A stretch of 64,000 nucleotides of DNA, from positions 1-64,000 of the forward strand of contig NZ_JAGIQA010000006.1 in the NCBI RefSeq assembly GCF_017814975.1. The letters run 5' to 3'. The stretch comes from Cupriavidus consociatus (GTDB lineage Bacteria > Pseudomonadota > Gammaproteobacteria > Burkholderiales > Burkholderiaceae). Each line of letters opens with the position of its first letter. The stretch's first letter is position 1. The position numbers were made by a program, and so were the translations under genes. Below the pieces are notes generated by a model. It was not told the DNA's origin. It saw only the letters and a list, made by a program, of their open reading frames with translations, and ran no database searches. This document shows positions 14,499 to 23,832 of the stretch, in pieces.

Positions 14499-16436
14499 AT
14501 GACGAGGCATTCGCAAGACCCACTGGCACACACCGATGCACCGGCAGCGCCGGGGCGAAGGCGTTTTATCAACACCGCGGCGCTGGCCGGGCTGGCCGGC
14601 GTGGCGGCGTGCACGGACAAGGGCGGGGCGCCCGCCGCGGCCACCGCGGCAAGCGGTGCCCAGGCAGGGCATGGCAGTGCGCACGCCGGTGCGTCGGTGC
14701 ACCTGAAGCCGGGCGAGCTCGATACCTACTACGGCCTGTGGAGCGGAGGCCATGCGGGTGACGTGCGCGTTCTGGGCCTGCCCTCGGGGCGCGAGCTGCA
14801 CCGCATCCCGTGCTTCGTGCCCGATGCGCTGACGGGCTGGGGCATCACCAATGAATCCAAGCGCGTGATGGGCACGCGTCCCGACGGCAACGTGCTGTAC
14901 ACCGTCGGCGACACGCACCACGTGCATGCGTCCTACAAGGACGGCAACTACGATGGCCGCTATGCGTGGATCAACGACAAGATCAACGCGCGGCTGGCGC
15001 GCATCCGGCTCGATTTTTTTATCTGCGACAAGATCACCGACCTGCCCAACGTGCAGGGCTTCCATGGCATCTTCCCCGACAAACGCGATCCGGTCGATGC
15101 GAACATCAACTACACGACGCGCGTGTTCTGCGGCGCGGAGTTCGGCTTGCCGCTGCCCAATACGCCGACCGAGGACGCCGGCAAGTACCGCTCGCTGTTC
15201 ACCTGTGTCGATGCGCAGACGATGGCGGTACGCTGGCAGGTCCTGATCGACGGCAACTGCGACCTGGTCGCGACCTCGTACGACGGCAAGCTGGCCGCCA
15301 CCAACCAGTACAACGTCGAGATGGGTGCGCGCTATGAAGACATGATGTCGGCCGAGCGCGACGCCTGCCTGTTCTTCAACATCGCCCGCATCGAGGCCGC
15401 GATCAAGGAGGGGAAGTTCAAGACCATCGGCGACTCGAAGGTGCCGGTGGTCGACGGCACGCACGCGGCCAACGCCAACCCGAAGACCGCGCTGACTACC
15501 TACGTCTCGGTGCCGAAGAACCCGCACGGGGTCAATGCCAGCCCGGACCAGAAGTACTTCATCTGCGCTGGCAAGTTGTCGCCGACCGGCACCGTGATCG
15601 AACTGGCCAAGGTGCTGGACTGGTTCGATGGCAAGCTGGAGACGCCCGACGAGGCGATCGTCGCCGAGGTCGAACTGGGCCTGGGGCCGCTGCATACCGC
15701 CTTCGACGGGCGCGGCAATGCCTATACCACGCTGTTCCTCGACAGCCAGATCGTCAAGTGGAACATCGAGGCGGCGATCCGCTTCCACAAGGGCGACAAG
15801 AACGCCAAGTACGTGGTCGACCGGCTCGACGTGCAGTACCAGCCCGGCCACCTCAACGCCTCGCAGTCCGAGACGATCGCCGCCGACGGCAAATTCCTGG
15901 CAGTGGGCTGCAAGTTCTCCAAGGATCGTTTCCTGCCGGTTGGGCCGCTGCATGCCGAAAACGAGCAGCTGATCGATATCTCGGGCGACAAGATGGTGCT
16001 GCTGGCGGACCATCCGGTGCACAGCGAACCGCACGATTTCATCATCTTCCGTCGCGAGCTGCTGCGGCCGAAACAGGTCTATGCGCTGGATGATTTCCCG
16101 CTGGCGGTGAAGGATCCGCAGCAGTCGGGCGTGTTCCGCAACGGCAGGAAGGTGACGGTGAAGATCACGTCGCAGGCGCCGGTGTTCTCGCTGCGCGAGA
16201 TCAAGCTGAAGAAGGGCGACGAGGTCACGCTGATCCTGACCAACCTGGACAAGATCGAAGACCTGACGCACGGGTTTGCCATCCCCAAGTACAACATCAA
16301 CTTCATCGTCAATCCGCTCGAGACCGCGTCGGTGACCTTTGTCGCCGACAAGCCGGGCGTGTTCTGGTGCTACTGCACCCACTTCTGCCACGCGCTGCAT
16401 CTTGAAATGCGCAGCCGCATGATCGTCGAGGCCTGA
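14499..16436 (+). CDS. nosZ: nitrous-oxide reductase
   Basis: A 645-residue periplasmic copper enzyme reducing N2O to N2, the last step of denitrification. Twin-arginine signal GRRRFINTAALAG (Arg20-22) marks clade I. CuZ histidines are visible in VGDTHHVHAS, LGPLHTAFD, YQPGHLNAS and HSEPHDF. The CuA cupredoxin ligands are Cys626, Cys630, His634 and Met637 in CTHFCHALHLEM. Unusually, the signal ends in VAAC (Cys38), a lipobox, followed by a Gly/Ala linker, so the enzyme may be a Tat-exported lipoprotein. I choose the ATG at 14499 because GAGG (14488-14491) precedes it; an ATG 21 bases earlier has no such site. It is first in nosZRDFYL. Confidence 0.97.
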   Translation: MTRHSQDPLAHTDAPAAPGRRRFINTAALAGLAGVAACTDKGGAPAAATAASGAQAGHGSAHAGASVHLKPGELDTYYGLWSGGHAGDVRVLGLPSGRELHRIPCFVPDALTGWGITNESKRVMGTRPDGNVLYTVGDTHHVHASYKDGNYDGRYAWINDKINARLARIRLDFFICDKITDLPNVQGFHGIFPDKRDPVDANINYTTRVFCGAEFGLPLPNTPTEDAGKYRSLFTCVDAQTMAVRWQVLIDGNCDLVATSYDGKLAATNQYNVEMGARYEDMMSAERDACLFFNIARIEAAIKEGKFKTIGDSKVPVVDGTHAANANPKTALTTYVSVPKNPHGVNASPDQKYFICAGKLSPTGTVIELAKVLDWFDGKLETPDEAIVAEVELGLGPLHTAFDGRGNAYTTLFLDSQIVKWNIEAAIRFHKGDKNAKYVVDRLDVQYQPGHLNASQSETIAADGKFLAVGCKFSKDRFLPVGPLHAENEQLIDISGDKMVLLADHPVHSEPHDFIIFRRELLRPKQVYALDDFPLAVKDPQQSGVFRNGRKVTVKITSQAPVFSLREIKLKKGDEVTLILTNLDKIEDLTHGFAIPKYNINFIVNPLETASVTFVADKPGVFWCYCTHFCHALHLEMRSRMIVEA

Positions 16437-16506
16437 GACGGCATGCGTGGATGACCTGGCGCGGTGCCCGCCGCCGCGCCGGTCGTCTGCTTGCCCCCAA
16501 CATTCC

Positions 16507-19116
16507 ATGATCCACGCAATTCTCGAATGGCTTGCGGCATGCTTCGCCGTGTGCCTGCTGGCGCTAGGCGTTGCCGTGCCGGCACACGCCGGCGCATACG
16601 AGGCGACCTTGCCGTCGGAACTGTCCGCCGCGGCGGACCTGTGCTCGCTGGTGTCCTGCACTGAAGTGCTGCCCGGCGCAACCAGCTTCTCTCCGCGCAA
16701 GGGACAACCGCCCTATGTCGAGGGCTATCGCACTGGCGCGGACGGCAAGCGCGAACTGCTCGGGTACGTGATGCTGTCGACCGACATCACCGATACGCCG
16801 GCGTATTCCGGCAAGCCGGTGGTGACGCTGATCGGCATGGATACGCGGGGACAGTACACCGGCGTCAGGGTACTGAAGCATTCCGAGCCGATCCTGCTGC
16901 TGGGCATCCCGGAATCGGCGCTGCTCGATTTCAACCGGCAGTACGTCGGCAAGTCGGTTGCCGACAAGATCGAGGTCGGGCAGTCGCGGCCGGACGAGGG
17001 CGTGGTCGGCGTCGATGCCATTTCCGGCGCCACCGTGACGGTGATCGCGCAGAACCAGGTGCTGACCACGTCGGGCGCGGCGGTGGCGCGGCAGGTCGGC
17101 ATCCTGGCGCCGACGCAGCGGGCACCGGCGCGGTTTGCCGAAAGCGGAAGGCATTATGGCTGGCAGCAAATGGCGGCCGGCGGATTGGTGCAGCGGCTGC
17201 TTGTGCAGCCGGCGCAAGTGGGGTTGCCCGGTAGCGGCGAGCCGTTCATCGAACTGTGGTTTGGTGACCTGAACCATCCCGACATCGGCCGCAGCGTGCT
17301 GGGCGATGCCGGCTGGCATGGGCTGCGCGCGCAGCTGAAGCCCGGCGAGCACGCCATTTTCGTGATCCGCACCCAAGGGGCGGAGTCGTTCAAGGGCTCG
17401 GGCTTCGTGCGTGGCGGCATCTACGATCGCGTGCAGGTGCGCCAGGGTGCAGACGCCTTCACCTTCCGCGACCTGGACTACCTCAACCTCTACGGCGTCG
17501 CGGCGCAGGGCGCGCCGGCGGTGACCGAGTCGGCGATTTTCGTGATCCGGTCGCCGGCGTTTTCCGCGGCGTATCCATGGAAGCTGTCGTTCCTCGGCAA
17601 TCGCGTCGACCGTGCCACCGGCATGCGCAGCTTCGCCAGCTTCGATGCGCCATACTGGCTGCCGGCAGCAATGCTGCAGGGCGGCCGGCCGCAGATCGAC
17701 GAACCCGAGGCGCCATGGCGCAAGGTCTGGCGCAACCAGGCCACCGCAATCGTTCTGTTCATCGCGCTGCTCGGCGCGGTCACGTTGGTCTACGCACTGC
17801 GCGACCGCCTGACGCGGCACGCCACGCACAAGAACAAGTGGCCGGTCAATGCGTTCAAGTACACAGCCTGGGCGCTCAGCATCGTCGTTGTCGGCTTCGG
17901 GGCGATGGCGCAGCCGTCGATCACGCAGGTGCTGACATGGTTCCACGCGCTGCTGCTGCGCTGGGACTGGGCGTTGTTCCTCAGCGATCCCTTCATCTTC
18001 TGCTCCTGGATTTTCATCATCGCCACCGTGCTGCTGTTCGGACGCGGGCTGTTCTGCGGCTGGCTTTGCCCATTCGGCTCGTTGTCCGAGGCGATCTACA
18101 AGCTGGGCCGCTTCCTGGGGCTGAAGCGATGGCAGCGGCAGTTGCCGCGTCGCTGGCATGACCGGCTCAAGTGGGTCAAGTACGGCGTGTTCATGGGGCT
18201 GCTGGCGGTGTCGGTGTTTTCGATGGGGCTGGCCGAGATACTGGCGGAGATCGAACCGTTCAAGACGACCTTCCTGGTCGGCATCCAGAACCGCGCGTGG
18301 CCGTACGGGCTGTTCGCCTGCACGCTGCTGGGACTGTCGCTGTTTATCGAACGGCCTTATTGCAAGTACCTGTGTCCGCTCGGCGCCGCACTGGCGATGC
18401 CCAGCACATTCCGCTGGTTTGGCCTGCGGCGCAAGCCCGACTGCAACCACTGCAAGGCATGCGCGGTGGGCTGCGGCTCACAGGCGATCGATGCCGATGG
18501 CCGCATCGACCAGCGCGAATGCCTGCATTGCCTCGATTGCATGGTGCTCTATACCGATACGCGCGGCTGCCCGCCGCTGGCGCGCGAGCGCAAGCATCGT
18601 GAGCGCGACGGGCTGCCACTGACGCCGGTGGGACGCAACGGGTATTTCATTCCGCTGGTGCCAGTATTGGCCGACGCGAAGCAACCGTCGGGCCCCGATC
18701 CGCGGATGCCGACCGACCCGGTGGCGCCGCCATACGCGACAACGGCCGGCGCCGCGCGCTGGCTCGCCGAGCTGTGGGATCACTTGTGTCCATGGAGCGG
18801 GCGGGGCTGGCGTACGGCGGCTGCATTGCAGCTGGCGGGCCTCGCGCTAGCGCTGGCGGCAACCGTTGCCTGGACGCTGGCCGCCACCGGACAGATGCGC
18901 GCCGGCGCGGTGATCGGCTGGTGGCTGGGCTGGAGCCTCTATGAAGTGCTGATCCGCCTGTCCGGCAAGCGCTACGTCAAGGATGGCCCGTGGTGGCGCG
19001 GCCGCTACCGGCGCGCTACCGTGATGGACATGCTGAGCTATGTCGGCTTCAAGAACCTGCTGGTCGGTGCCGTGCTGTTCCTGGCGTTGAAGGCGATGGG
19101 GACGCTGGCCGCATGA
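16507..19116 (+). CDS. nosR: NosR membrane flavo-iron-sulfur protein
   Basis: An 869-residue inner-membrane protein required for nos expression and for electron delivery to NosZ. After a signal peptide comes a periplasmic FMN-binding domain with SGATVT (Thr178, probable covalent FMN site). Transmembrane helices then carry the two CxxxCP motifs CGWLCPFG (Cys517) and CKYLCPLG (Cys619), followed by a cytoplasmic ferredoxin region CNHCKACAVGC and CLHCLDC from residue 646. It is longer than the roughly 720-residue Pseudomonas protein: about 150 extra C-terminal residues add two or three more hydrophobic segments (LQLAGLALALAATVAW and beyond). The nosD start overlaps its stop (ATGA). Confidence 0.95.
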   Translation: MIHAILEWLAACFAVCLLALGVAVPAHAGAYEATLPSELSAAADLCSLVSCTEVLPGATSFSPRKGQPPYVEGYRTGADGKRELLGYVMLSTDITDTPAYSGKPVVTLIGMDTRGQYTGVRVLKHSEPILLLGIPESALLDFNRQYVGKSVADKIEVGQSRPDEGVVGVDAISGATVTVIAQNQVLTTSGAAVARQVGILAPTQRAPARFAESGRHYGWQQMAAGGLVQRLLVQPAQVGLPGSGEPFIELWFGDLNHPDIGRSVLGDAGWHGLRAQLKPGEHAIFVIRTQGAESFKGSGFVRGGIYDRVQVRQGADAFTFRDLDYLNLYGVAAQGAPAVTESAIFVIRSPAFSAAYPWKLSFLGNRVDRATGMRSFASFDAPYWLPAAMLQGGRPQIDEPEAPWRKVWRNQATAIVLFIALLGAVTLVYALRDRLTRHATHKNKWPVNAFKYTAWALSIVVVGFGAMAQPSITQVLTWFHALLLRWDWALFLSDPFIFCSWIFIIATVLLFGRGLFCGWLCPFGSLSEAIYKLGRFLGLKRWQRQLPRRWHDRLKWVKYGVFMGLLAVSVFSMGLAEILAEIEPFKTTFLVGIQNRAWPYGLFACTLLGLSLFIERPYCKYLCPLGAALAMPSTFRWFGLRRKPDCNHCKACAVGCGSQAIDADGRIDQRECLHCLDCMVLYTDTRGCPPLARERKHRERDGLPLTPVGRNGYFIPLVPVLADAKQPSGPDPRMPTDPVAPPYATTAGAARWLAELWDHLCPWSGRGWRTAAALQLAGLALALAATVAWTLAATGQMRAGAVIGWWLGWSLYEVLIRLSGKRYVKDGPWWRGRYRRATVMDMLSYVGFKNLLVGAVLFLALKAMGTLAA

Positions 19117-20369
19117 AGCTGATGCCTGGTATCGCGCTTTTATGGATAGCATGCACCCAGGCCGCGACCTGGCGCGTGCAGCCCGGCCAGTCGCTGCAGG
19201 CGGCGATCGATGCCGCCGGCGCGGGGGACACCATCGAGATCGCGCGCGGCCACTACACCGGCAACTTCGACGTCGACAAGCCGCTGGTGCTGCGCGGCAT
19301 CGCGCGGCCCACGCTCAGCGGCGCGCTGCGCGGCGACACGCTGCGCCTCGTGGCGCCTGACGTGACGGTCGAAGGCCTGATCGTGCGCGACTCCGGCGAC
19401 AGCCTGAAGGACCAGAACGCCGGCATCTATATCCGCCCCGGCGCACACCGCGCGGTGGTGCGCGATTGCGACCTGACCTACAACCTGTTCGGGTTGTGGA
19501 TCGAAAAGGCCGACGATGTCCGCATCGAACGCAACACCATCACCGGCAAGCGCGACTACAACTCGGCGCAGCGCGGCAACGGCGTGCAGCTCTACAACAC
19601 GCGTGGCGCACGCATCCTCGACAACAATATCAGCTTCGTGCGCGACGCACTCTACGTCGATGTCTCGCACCATGCCATCTTTCGCGGCAACCGGCTGCAC
19701 TACAGCCGCTACGGCACCCATTACATGAACTCGTACCACAACCTGTGGGAAGGCAACGACAGCTACCGCAACCGCGGCGGGCTGGCGCTGATGGAAGTGC
19801 GCGACCAGGTCGTGCGCAACAACCGCACCTGGGGCAATGCGGACCACGGCATCATGCTGCGCACGCTGCAGGACTCGGTGATCGAAGGCAACGTGGTCGC
19901 CGGCAACCAGCGCGGCTTCTTTGTCTACGACGTCGAGTACGCAACGCTGCGCGGCAACCTGGTGCTGGGCAATGCGATCGGCGTGCACCTGTCGGCCGGC
20001 TCGACCCGCAACGTGGTGCAGGGCAACGATTTCATCGGCAACCGCGAGCCGGTTCGCTACGTGGGTGCGCGCGACGAGCCGTGGGGCGGGCGCGGGCAGG
20101 GCAACTACTGGAGCAGCTACCTGGGCTGGGACCGCGACGGCGACGGCGTGGGCGACGTGCCGTACCAGGCCAACGACCTCGTCGACCGGCTCGGCTGGCG
20201 CTACCCGGGGGTGACGCTGCTGCTGGGCAGTCCGGCGCTGCAGGCGCTGCGGCTGGCGGCACGGCAGTTCCCGGTGATCCGGGCGCCGGGCGTGGTCGAT
20301 GCCTATCCGCGAATGCGACCTGTGCGCGCCAACTGGAGGGACTGGGATGCTCAGGCCAGCGGCAACTGA
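19113..20369 (+). CDS. nosD: NosD periplasmic copper-site assembly protein
   Basis: A 418-residue protein with a short signal peptide (MKLMPGIALLWIACTQAA) and a right-handed beta-helix built from repeats such as NAGIYIRPGAHRAVVRD, LFGLWIEKADDVRIERN and HGIMLRTLQDSVIEGN, the carbohydrate-binding/sugar-hydrolase (CASH) type. The C-terminal part has the NosD-typical GNYWSSYLGWDRDGDGVGDVPY segment. NosD works with the NosFY transporter in maturing the CuZ sulfide-bridged copper cluster of NosZ. It overlaps nosR by four bases and nosF by 23 bases, so translation is coupled. Confidence 0.95.
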   Translation: MKLMPGIALLWIACTQAATWRVQPGQSLQAAIDAAGAGDTIEIARGHYTGNFDVDKPLVLRGIARPTLSGALRGDTLRLVAPDVTVEGLIVRDSGDSLKDQNAGIYIRPGAHRAVVRDCDLTYNLFGLWIEKADDVRIERNTITGKRDYNSAQRGNGVQLYNTRGARILDNNISFVRDALYVDVSHHAIFRGNRLHYSRYGTHYMNSYHNLWEGNDSYRNRGGLALMEVRDQVVRNNRTWGNADHGIMLRTLQDSVIEGNVVAGNQRGFFVYDVEYATLRGNLVLGNAIGVHLSAGSTRNVVQGNDFIGNREPVRYVGARDEPWGGRGQGNYWSSYLGWDRDGDGVGDVPYQANDLVDRLGWRYPGVTLLLGSPALQALRLAARQFPVIRAPGVVDAYPRMRPVRANWRDWDAQASGN

Positions 20370-21297
20370 GATGGCCACGGATGCCATTGTGCTGACCGGC
20401 GTCAGCCGGCACTTCGGCTCGCTGCGCGCCGTCGATGATGTCAGTCTTAATGTGGGGCAGGGCGAACTGCTCGGGCTGATCGGGCACAACGGCGCGGGCA
20501 AGAGCACGCTGTTCAGGATGATGCTGGGGCTGTTGCCGCCGACACATGGCACCTTGCGCGTCGCGGGTGCCGACGTAGGCAGCCGCGCATTTCGCGCGGC
20601 GCGGCGCGGGATCGGCTACCTGCCCGAGCATCTGGTGCTCTATGACAACCTGAGCGGGCTGGAAACGCTGCGCTTCCTTGCGCGCCTGAAGGGCGTGCAG
20701 GCGGATGCCTGTGCACCGATGCTCGACCGGGTCGGCCTGTCCGCCGCCGCCAAGCGTCCGGTGCGCGAGTACTCGAAAGGCATGCGCCAGCGACTCGGGT
20801 TTGCGCAGGCGCTGCTCGGCGCGCCGCGCGTGCTGTTCCTCGACGAGCCGACCAACGGGCTGGACCCGGCGGCAATCCGCGACTTCTACCGGATGCTCAA
20901 CGCGCTGCGCGAGCGCGGCGTAACCATCGTCATTACCTCGCACATCCTGGCCGAACTGCAGCAGCGCATCGACCGCTTCGCCATTCTTGCCGGCGGCCGC
21001 TTGCAGGCCACCGGCAGCCTGGAGGCGCTGCGCGCGCAGGCGGCGCTGCCGCTGACGCTGCTGTTGCGTCTCGAACCGCGTGCGCGCCAGGACGCCCTGC
21101 ATCTGCTGCGGACGCAGGTGGAAGCCATGATCGAAGTGGTGGAGGGGGCACCGGATGAACTGACCGTGCGCTGTCCCGTTGCTGCCAAGATGCCTGTGCT
21201 CGCCGCATTGCAGCCGCTTGCTGGCCGCCTGCGTGACCTGCAGATCCGCGAGCCCTCGCTCGAAGACCTGTTCCTCGGCATGCGGGGGCAAGCATGA
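20347..21297 (+). CDS. nosF: NosF ABC-transporter ATPase
   Basis: A cytoplasmic ATP-binding subunit with Walker A GHNGAGKST, signature YSKGMRQRLGFAQALLG, Walker B VLFLDEPTNGLDP and switch His in ITSHILAE, then a C-terminal regulatory domain. With NosY it energises supply of the sulfur needed for CuZ assembly. The ATG at 20347 follows GGAGGG (20335-20340) and overlaps the end of nosD; a second ATG at 20371 would give a protein eight residues shorter that is equally plausible by homology. Its stop overlaps nosY. Confidence 0.94.
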   Translation: MLRPAATEMATDAIVLTGVSRHFGSLRAVDDVSLNVGQGELLGLIGHNGAGKSTLFRMMLGLLPPTHGTLRVAGADVGSRAFRAARRGIGYLPEHLVLYDNLSGLETLRFLARLKGVQADACAPMLDRVGLSAAAKRPVREYSKGMRQRLGFAQALLGAPRVLFLDEPTNGLDPAAIRDFYRMLNALRERGVTIVITSHILAELQQRIDRFAILAGGRLQATGSLEALRAQAALPLTLLLRLEPRARQDALHLLRTQVEAMIEVVEGAPDELTVRCPVAAKMPVLAALQPLAGRLRDLQIREPSLEDLFLGMRGQA

Positions 21298-22133
21298 GCG
21301 CGCGCATCGATGCAGGACAGGTGGCAGCAATCGCCGCCAAGGAATTCCGCGACCGCATGCGCAACCGCTGGGTGCTGGCCGTGGCGGTCGTCTTCACCGC
21401 GCTGTCGGTGGCGATCGGCTATTTCGGCGGGGCCGAGCAGGGTGTGCTCGGACCGCGTTCGCTGGAGTTCGTCATCACCAGCCTGGTGAGCCTGGTGATC
21501 TACCTGGTGCCCATGATCGCGCTGCTGCTCGGCTTCGATGCCGTGGTGGGCGAGCGCGAGCGCGGCTCGCTGGACCTGCTGCTGTCGTTGCCGCTGACGC
21601 GCGGCGAGATGCTGCTGGGCAAGTACCTCGGGCTGGCCGCAGCACTGCTGCTTGCCACCGCCGGCGGCTTTGCGCTGATGGCATTGCTGCTGGCGCGCCA
21701 GTTCGGCTGGCCCGGCCTGTACCACTACCTCGGCTTTGTCGCCAGCGCCGGGCTGCTGGGCCTGGCGTTCCTGAGCCTGGCGTTGTGGCTGTCGGTGCTG
21801 TCGCGCGACCGCGCGCAGGCATCGGGCCTGGCGATCGGCCTGTGGTTCTTTTTCGTGCTGGTGTTCGACTTGCTGCTGCTCGGGCTGCTGGTTGCTGGCG
21901 CGGGGGAGGCCGGCGCCAGCGGGTCCGGTACCGATTGGATCGCGTGGCTGCTGCTGCTGAATCCCGCGGACCTGTTCCGCATCGTCAATGCCTTTTCACT
22001 CGACCAGTTGCGCAGCGCCGGCGGTGTTGCCAGCATCGTGCCGCCGGCGCTGGCCAGCCCCTGGCCCACCGGTGCGGCGCTGCTGGCGTGGATTGCCGTG
22101 CCGCTGGTTCTGGCTGCCAGGAGATTCCGCTGA
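21294..22133 (+). CDS. nosY: NosY ABC-transporter permease
   Basis: A 279-residue inner-membrane protein with six hydrophobic segments. The first follows KEFRDRMRNRWVLAVAVVF, and the characteristic cytoplasmic loop VVGERERGSLDLLLSLPLTRGEMLLGKYLG contacts the ATPase. It is the membrane partner of NosF in CuZ maturation. ATGA overlap with nosF and TGATG overlap with nosL show a translationally coupled chain. Confidence 0.94.
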   Translation: MSARIDAGQVAAIAAKEFRDRMRNRWVLAVAVVFTALSVAIGYFGGAEQGVLGPRSLEFVITSLVSLVIYLVPMIALLLGFDAVVGERERGSLDLLLSLPLTRGEMLLGKYLGLAAALLLATAGGFALMALLLARQFGWPGLYHYLGFVASAGLLGLAFLSLALWLSVLSRDRAQASGLAIGLWFFFVLVFDLLLLGLLVAGAGEAGASGSGTDWIAWLLLLNPADLFRIVNAFSLDQLRSAGGVASIVPPALASPWPTGAALLAWIAVPLVLAARRFR

Positions 22134-22666
22134 TGTGTTCCCCATCTTCTTTGCGTCGCCGCCACCTGATGCTTGCCATGGCCGGTGCCACGGTCTTTGT
22201 TGCCGCCTGCGGCAAGAAGCCGGAAGGCGCCGCGCAGCCGCAGGAAATCGAGTCTGCCACCGCCTGCGTGCTGGATGGCATGCTGCTGGCCGACTATCCA
22301 GGCCCCAAGGCGCAGATCTTCTATGCCGGCGAGGCGCGCCCGCAGTGGTTTTGCGACACAGTGGAACTGTTCCACGCACTGCTGCGGCCCGAGCAGGTCA
22401 GGCCGGTGCGCGCGGTGTTCGTGCAGGACATGGCGCGGGCTGACTGGGAACGGCCGCGCGGCCACTGGTTCGATGCCACCACCGGCGTGTATGTCGCCGG
22501 CAGTGGGCGCCACGGATCGATGGGGCCGACGCTGGCGAGCTTCCGCGCCGAAAGCGATGCCAGCGCCTTTATCGCCCGCCATGGCGGCAAGCTGCTGCGC
22601 TACGCCGAGGTGACGCCCGAACTGGCGGACCTCAGCGGCGGCGCCATGCATGACAGCCGGATGTAG
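22133..22666 (+). CDS. nosL: NosL copper-binding lipoprotein
   Basis: A 177-residue outer- or inner-membrane-anchored lipoprotein. Signal RRRHLMLAMAGATVFVAAC puts the lipid-bearing cysteine at residue 26. The copper site keeps CxxxGM spacing (ACVLDGM, Cys45 and Met50) instead of the more common CxYCGM, so one cysteine of the usual pair is absent. The later RAVFVQDMARADW, WFDATTGVYVAGS and MGPTLASFRAE are NosL-like. NosL delivers Cu(I) to apo-NosZ. It is last in the operon and convergent with aroG; no terminator hairpin is evident in the 34-base gap. Confidence 0.9.
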   Translation: MCSPSSLRRRHLMLAMAGATVFVAACGKKPEGAAQPQEIESATACVLDGMLLADYPGPKAQIFYAGEARPQWFCDTVELFHALLRPEQVRPVRAVFVQDMARADWERPRGHWFDATTGVYVAGSGRHGSMGPTLASFRAESDASAFIARHGGKLLRYAEVTPELADLSGGAMHDSRM

Positions 22667-22700
22667 CCGGTAGTCATGCAAGGCGCACGCGTTTGATGGC

Positions 22701-23780
22701 TCAGTTGCCGCTGCCCGGCACCAGGCGGCGCTGGCGCACCGATTCCGCCAGGCCTTCCAGCACCTTGACCGATTCATCCCAGCCGATGCACGCATCGGTG
22801 ACCGACTGGCCATAGGTCAGGTTCTCCACCGGCGTGCCCTGCACGTGGTCCTGGCGGCCTGCCACCAGGTGCGATTCGACCATCACGCCGATGATGCGCT
22901 GGTCGCCGTCGGCGATCTGGCGGCCGATGTCTTCGCACACCGGGATCTGGTTCTCATGCTTCTTGCTGCTGTTGGCATGCGAGGCATCGATCATCAGGCG
23001 CGAGGCCAGCCCGGCCTTGGAGATGGCGTCGCAGGCTTCCTGCACGCTGGCGGCGTCGTAGTTGGGCGCCTTGCCGCCGCGCAGGATGACGTGGCAGTCC
23101 TCGTTGCCCGAGGTCGACACGATCGCCGAATGGCCGCCCTTGGTTACCGACAGGAAATGGTGCGGCTGCGACGCGGCCTTGATTGCGTCCACCGCGATCT
23201 TGACGTTGCCGTCGGTGCCGTTCTTGAAGCCCACCGGGCACGACAGTCCCGAGGCCAGTTCGCGGTGCACCTGCGACTCGGTGGTGCGCGCGCCGATCGC
23301 GCCCCAGCTGACCAGGTCGGCGATGTATTGCGGGCTGATCATGTCGAGGTATTCGGTGCCGGTCGGCACACCCATCTCGCTGATGTTCAGCAGCAGCTCG
23401 CGCGCGGTGCGCAGGCCGTCGTTGATCTTGAAGCTGCCGTCCATGTGCGGGTCGTTGATCAGGCCCTTCCAGCCCACCGTGGTGCGCGGCTTCTCGAAGT
23501 AGACGCGCATCACCACTTCCAGCTCGTTGGCGAAGCGGTCGCGCTGCACCTTGAGCAGCTTGGCGTATTCCAGCGCGGCCCGGGTATCGTGGATCGAGCA
23601 CGGGCCGATGATGACGATGAGCCGGTCATCCATGCCGTGCAGGATGCGGTGCATGGCCTGGCGCGCGCCGTAGATCACGTCCGAAGCCGCTTCTGAGCAG
23701 CCAAATTCGCGGATCAGGTGCGCCGGCGGCAGCAGCTCCTTGAGTTCGCGAATGCGCAGGTCGTCGGTGTTCTTCAGCAT
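22701..23780 (-). CDS. aroG: 3-deoxy-7-phosphoheptulonate (DAHP) synthase, class I
   Basis: A 359-residue cytosolic enzyme condensing phosphoenolpyruvate with erythrose 4-phosphate, the first step of aromatic amino acid synthesis. Family marks are IIGPCSIHD, MRVYFEKPRTTVGWKGLINDP, GARTTESQ, GFKNGTDG, HHFLSVTKGG, ILRGG, IDASHANSSK and GVMVESHLVAG. It resembles the AroF/AroG/AroH enzymes of Escherichia coli; the N-terminal segment (KELLPPAHLI) corresponds to the feedback-inhibitor region. A ribosome site GGAG precedes the ATG by seven bases. A Phe/Tyr-rich leader peptide and a terminator/antiterminator pair directly upstream indicate attenuation control. Confidence 0.96.
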   Translation of the reverse strand: MLKNTDDLRIRELKELLPPAHLIREFGCSEAASDVIYGARQAMHRILHGMDDRLIVIIGPCSIHDTRAALEYAKLLKVQRDRFANELEVVMRVYFEKPRTTVGWKGLINDPHMDGSFKINDGLRTARELLLNISEMGVPTGTEYLDMISPQYIADLVSWGAIGARTTESQVHRELASGLSCPVGFKNGTDGNVKIAVDAIKAASQPHHFLSVTKGGHSAIVSTSGNEDCHVILRGGKAPNYDAASVQEACDAISKAGLASRLMIDASHANSSKKHENQIPVCEDIGRQIADGDQRIIGVMVESHLVAGRQDHVQGTPVENLTYGQSVTDACIGWDESVKVLEGLAESVRQRRLVPGSGN

Positions 23781-23832
23781 GATGGCTCCGGGATTTCTTG
23801 TGAGGTCGTGAGAGTGGGAAACAAACAGGTAT

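Noticed and set aside
14337..16700. Very long open frame antisense to nosZ (and similar long antisense frames opposite yhdP, glnE, uvrB and others)
   Set aside because: Arg/His/Gly-rich translations with no family features. They arise because GC-rich codons on one strand avoid stops on the other; the nosZ frame is unmistakable.
12665..22666. The nos region as a recently acquired island
   Set aside because: No integrase, tRNA, direct repeats or clear base-composition shift mark its borders; codon use looks like the neighbours.
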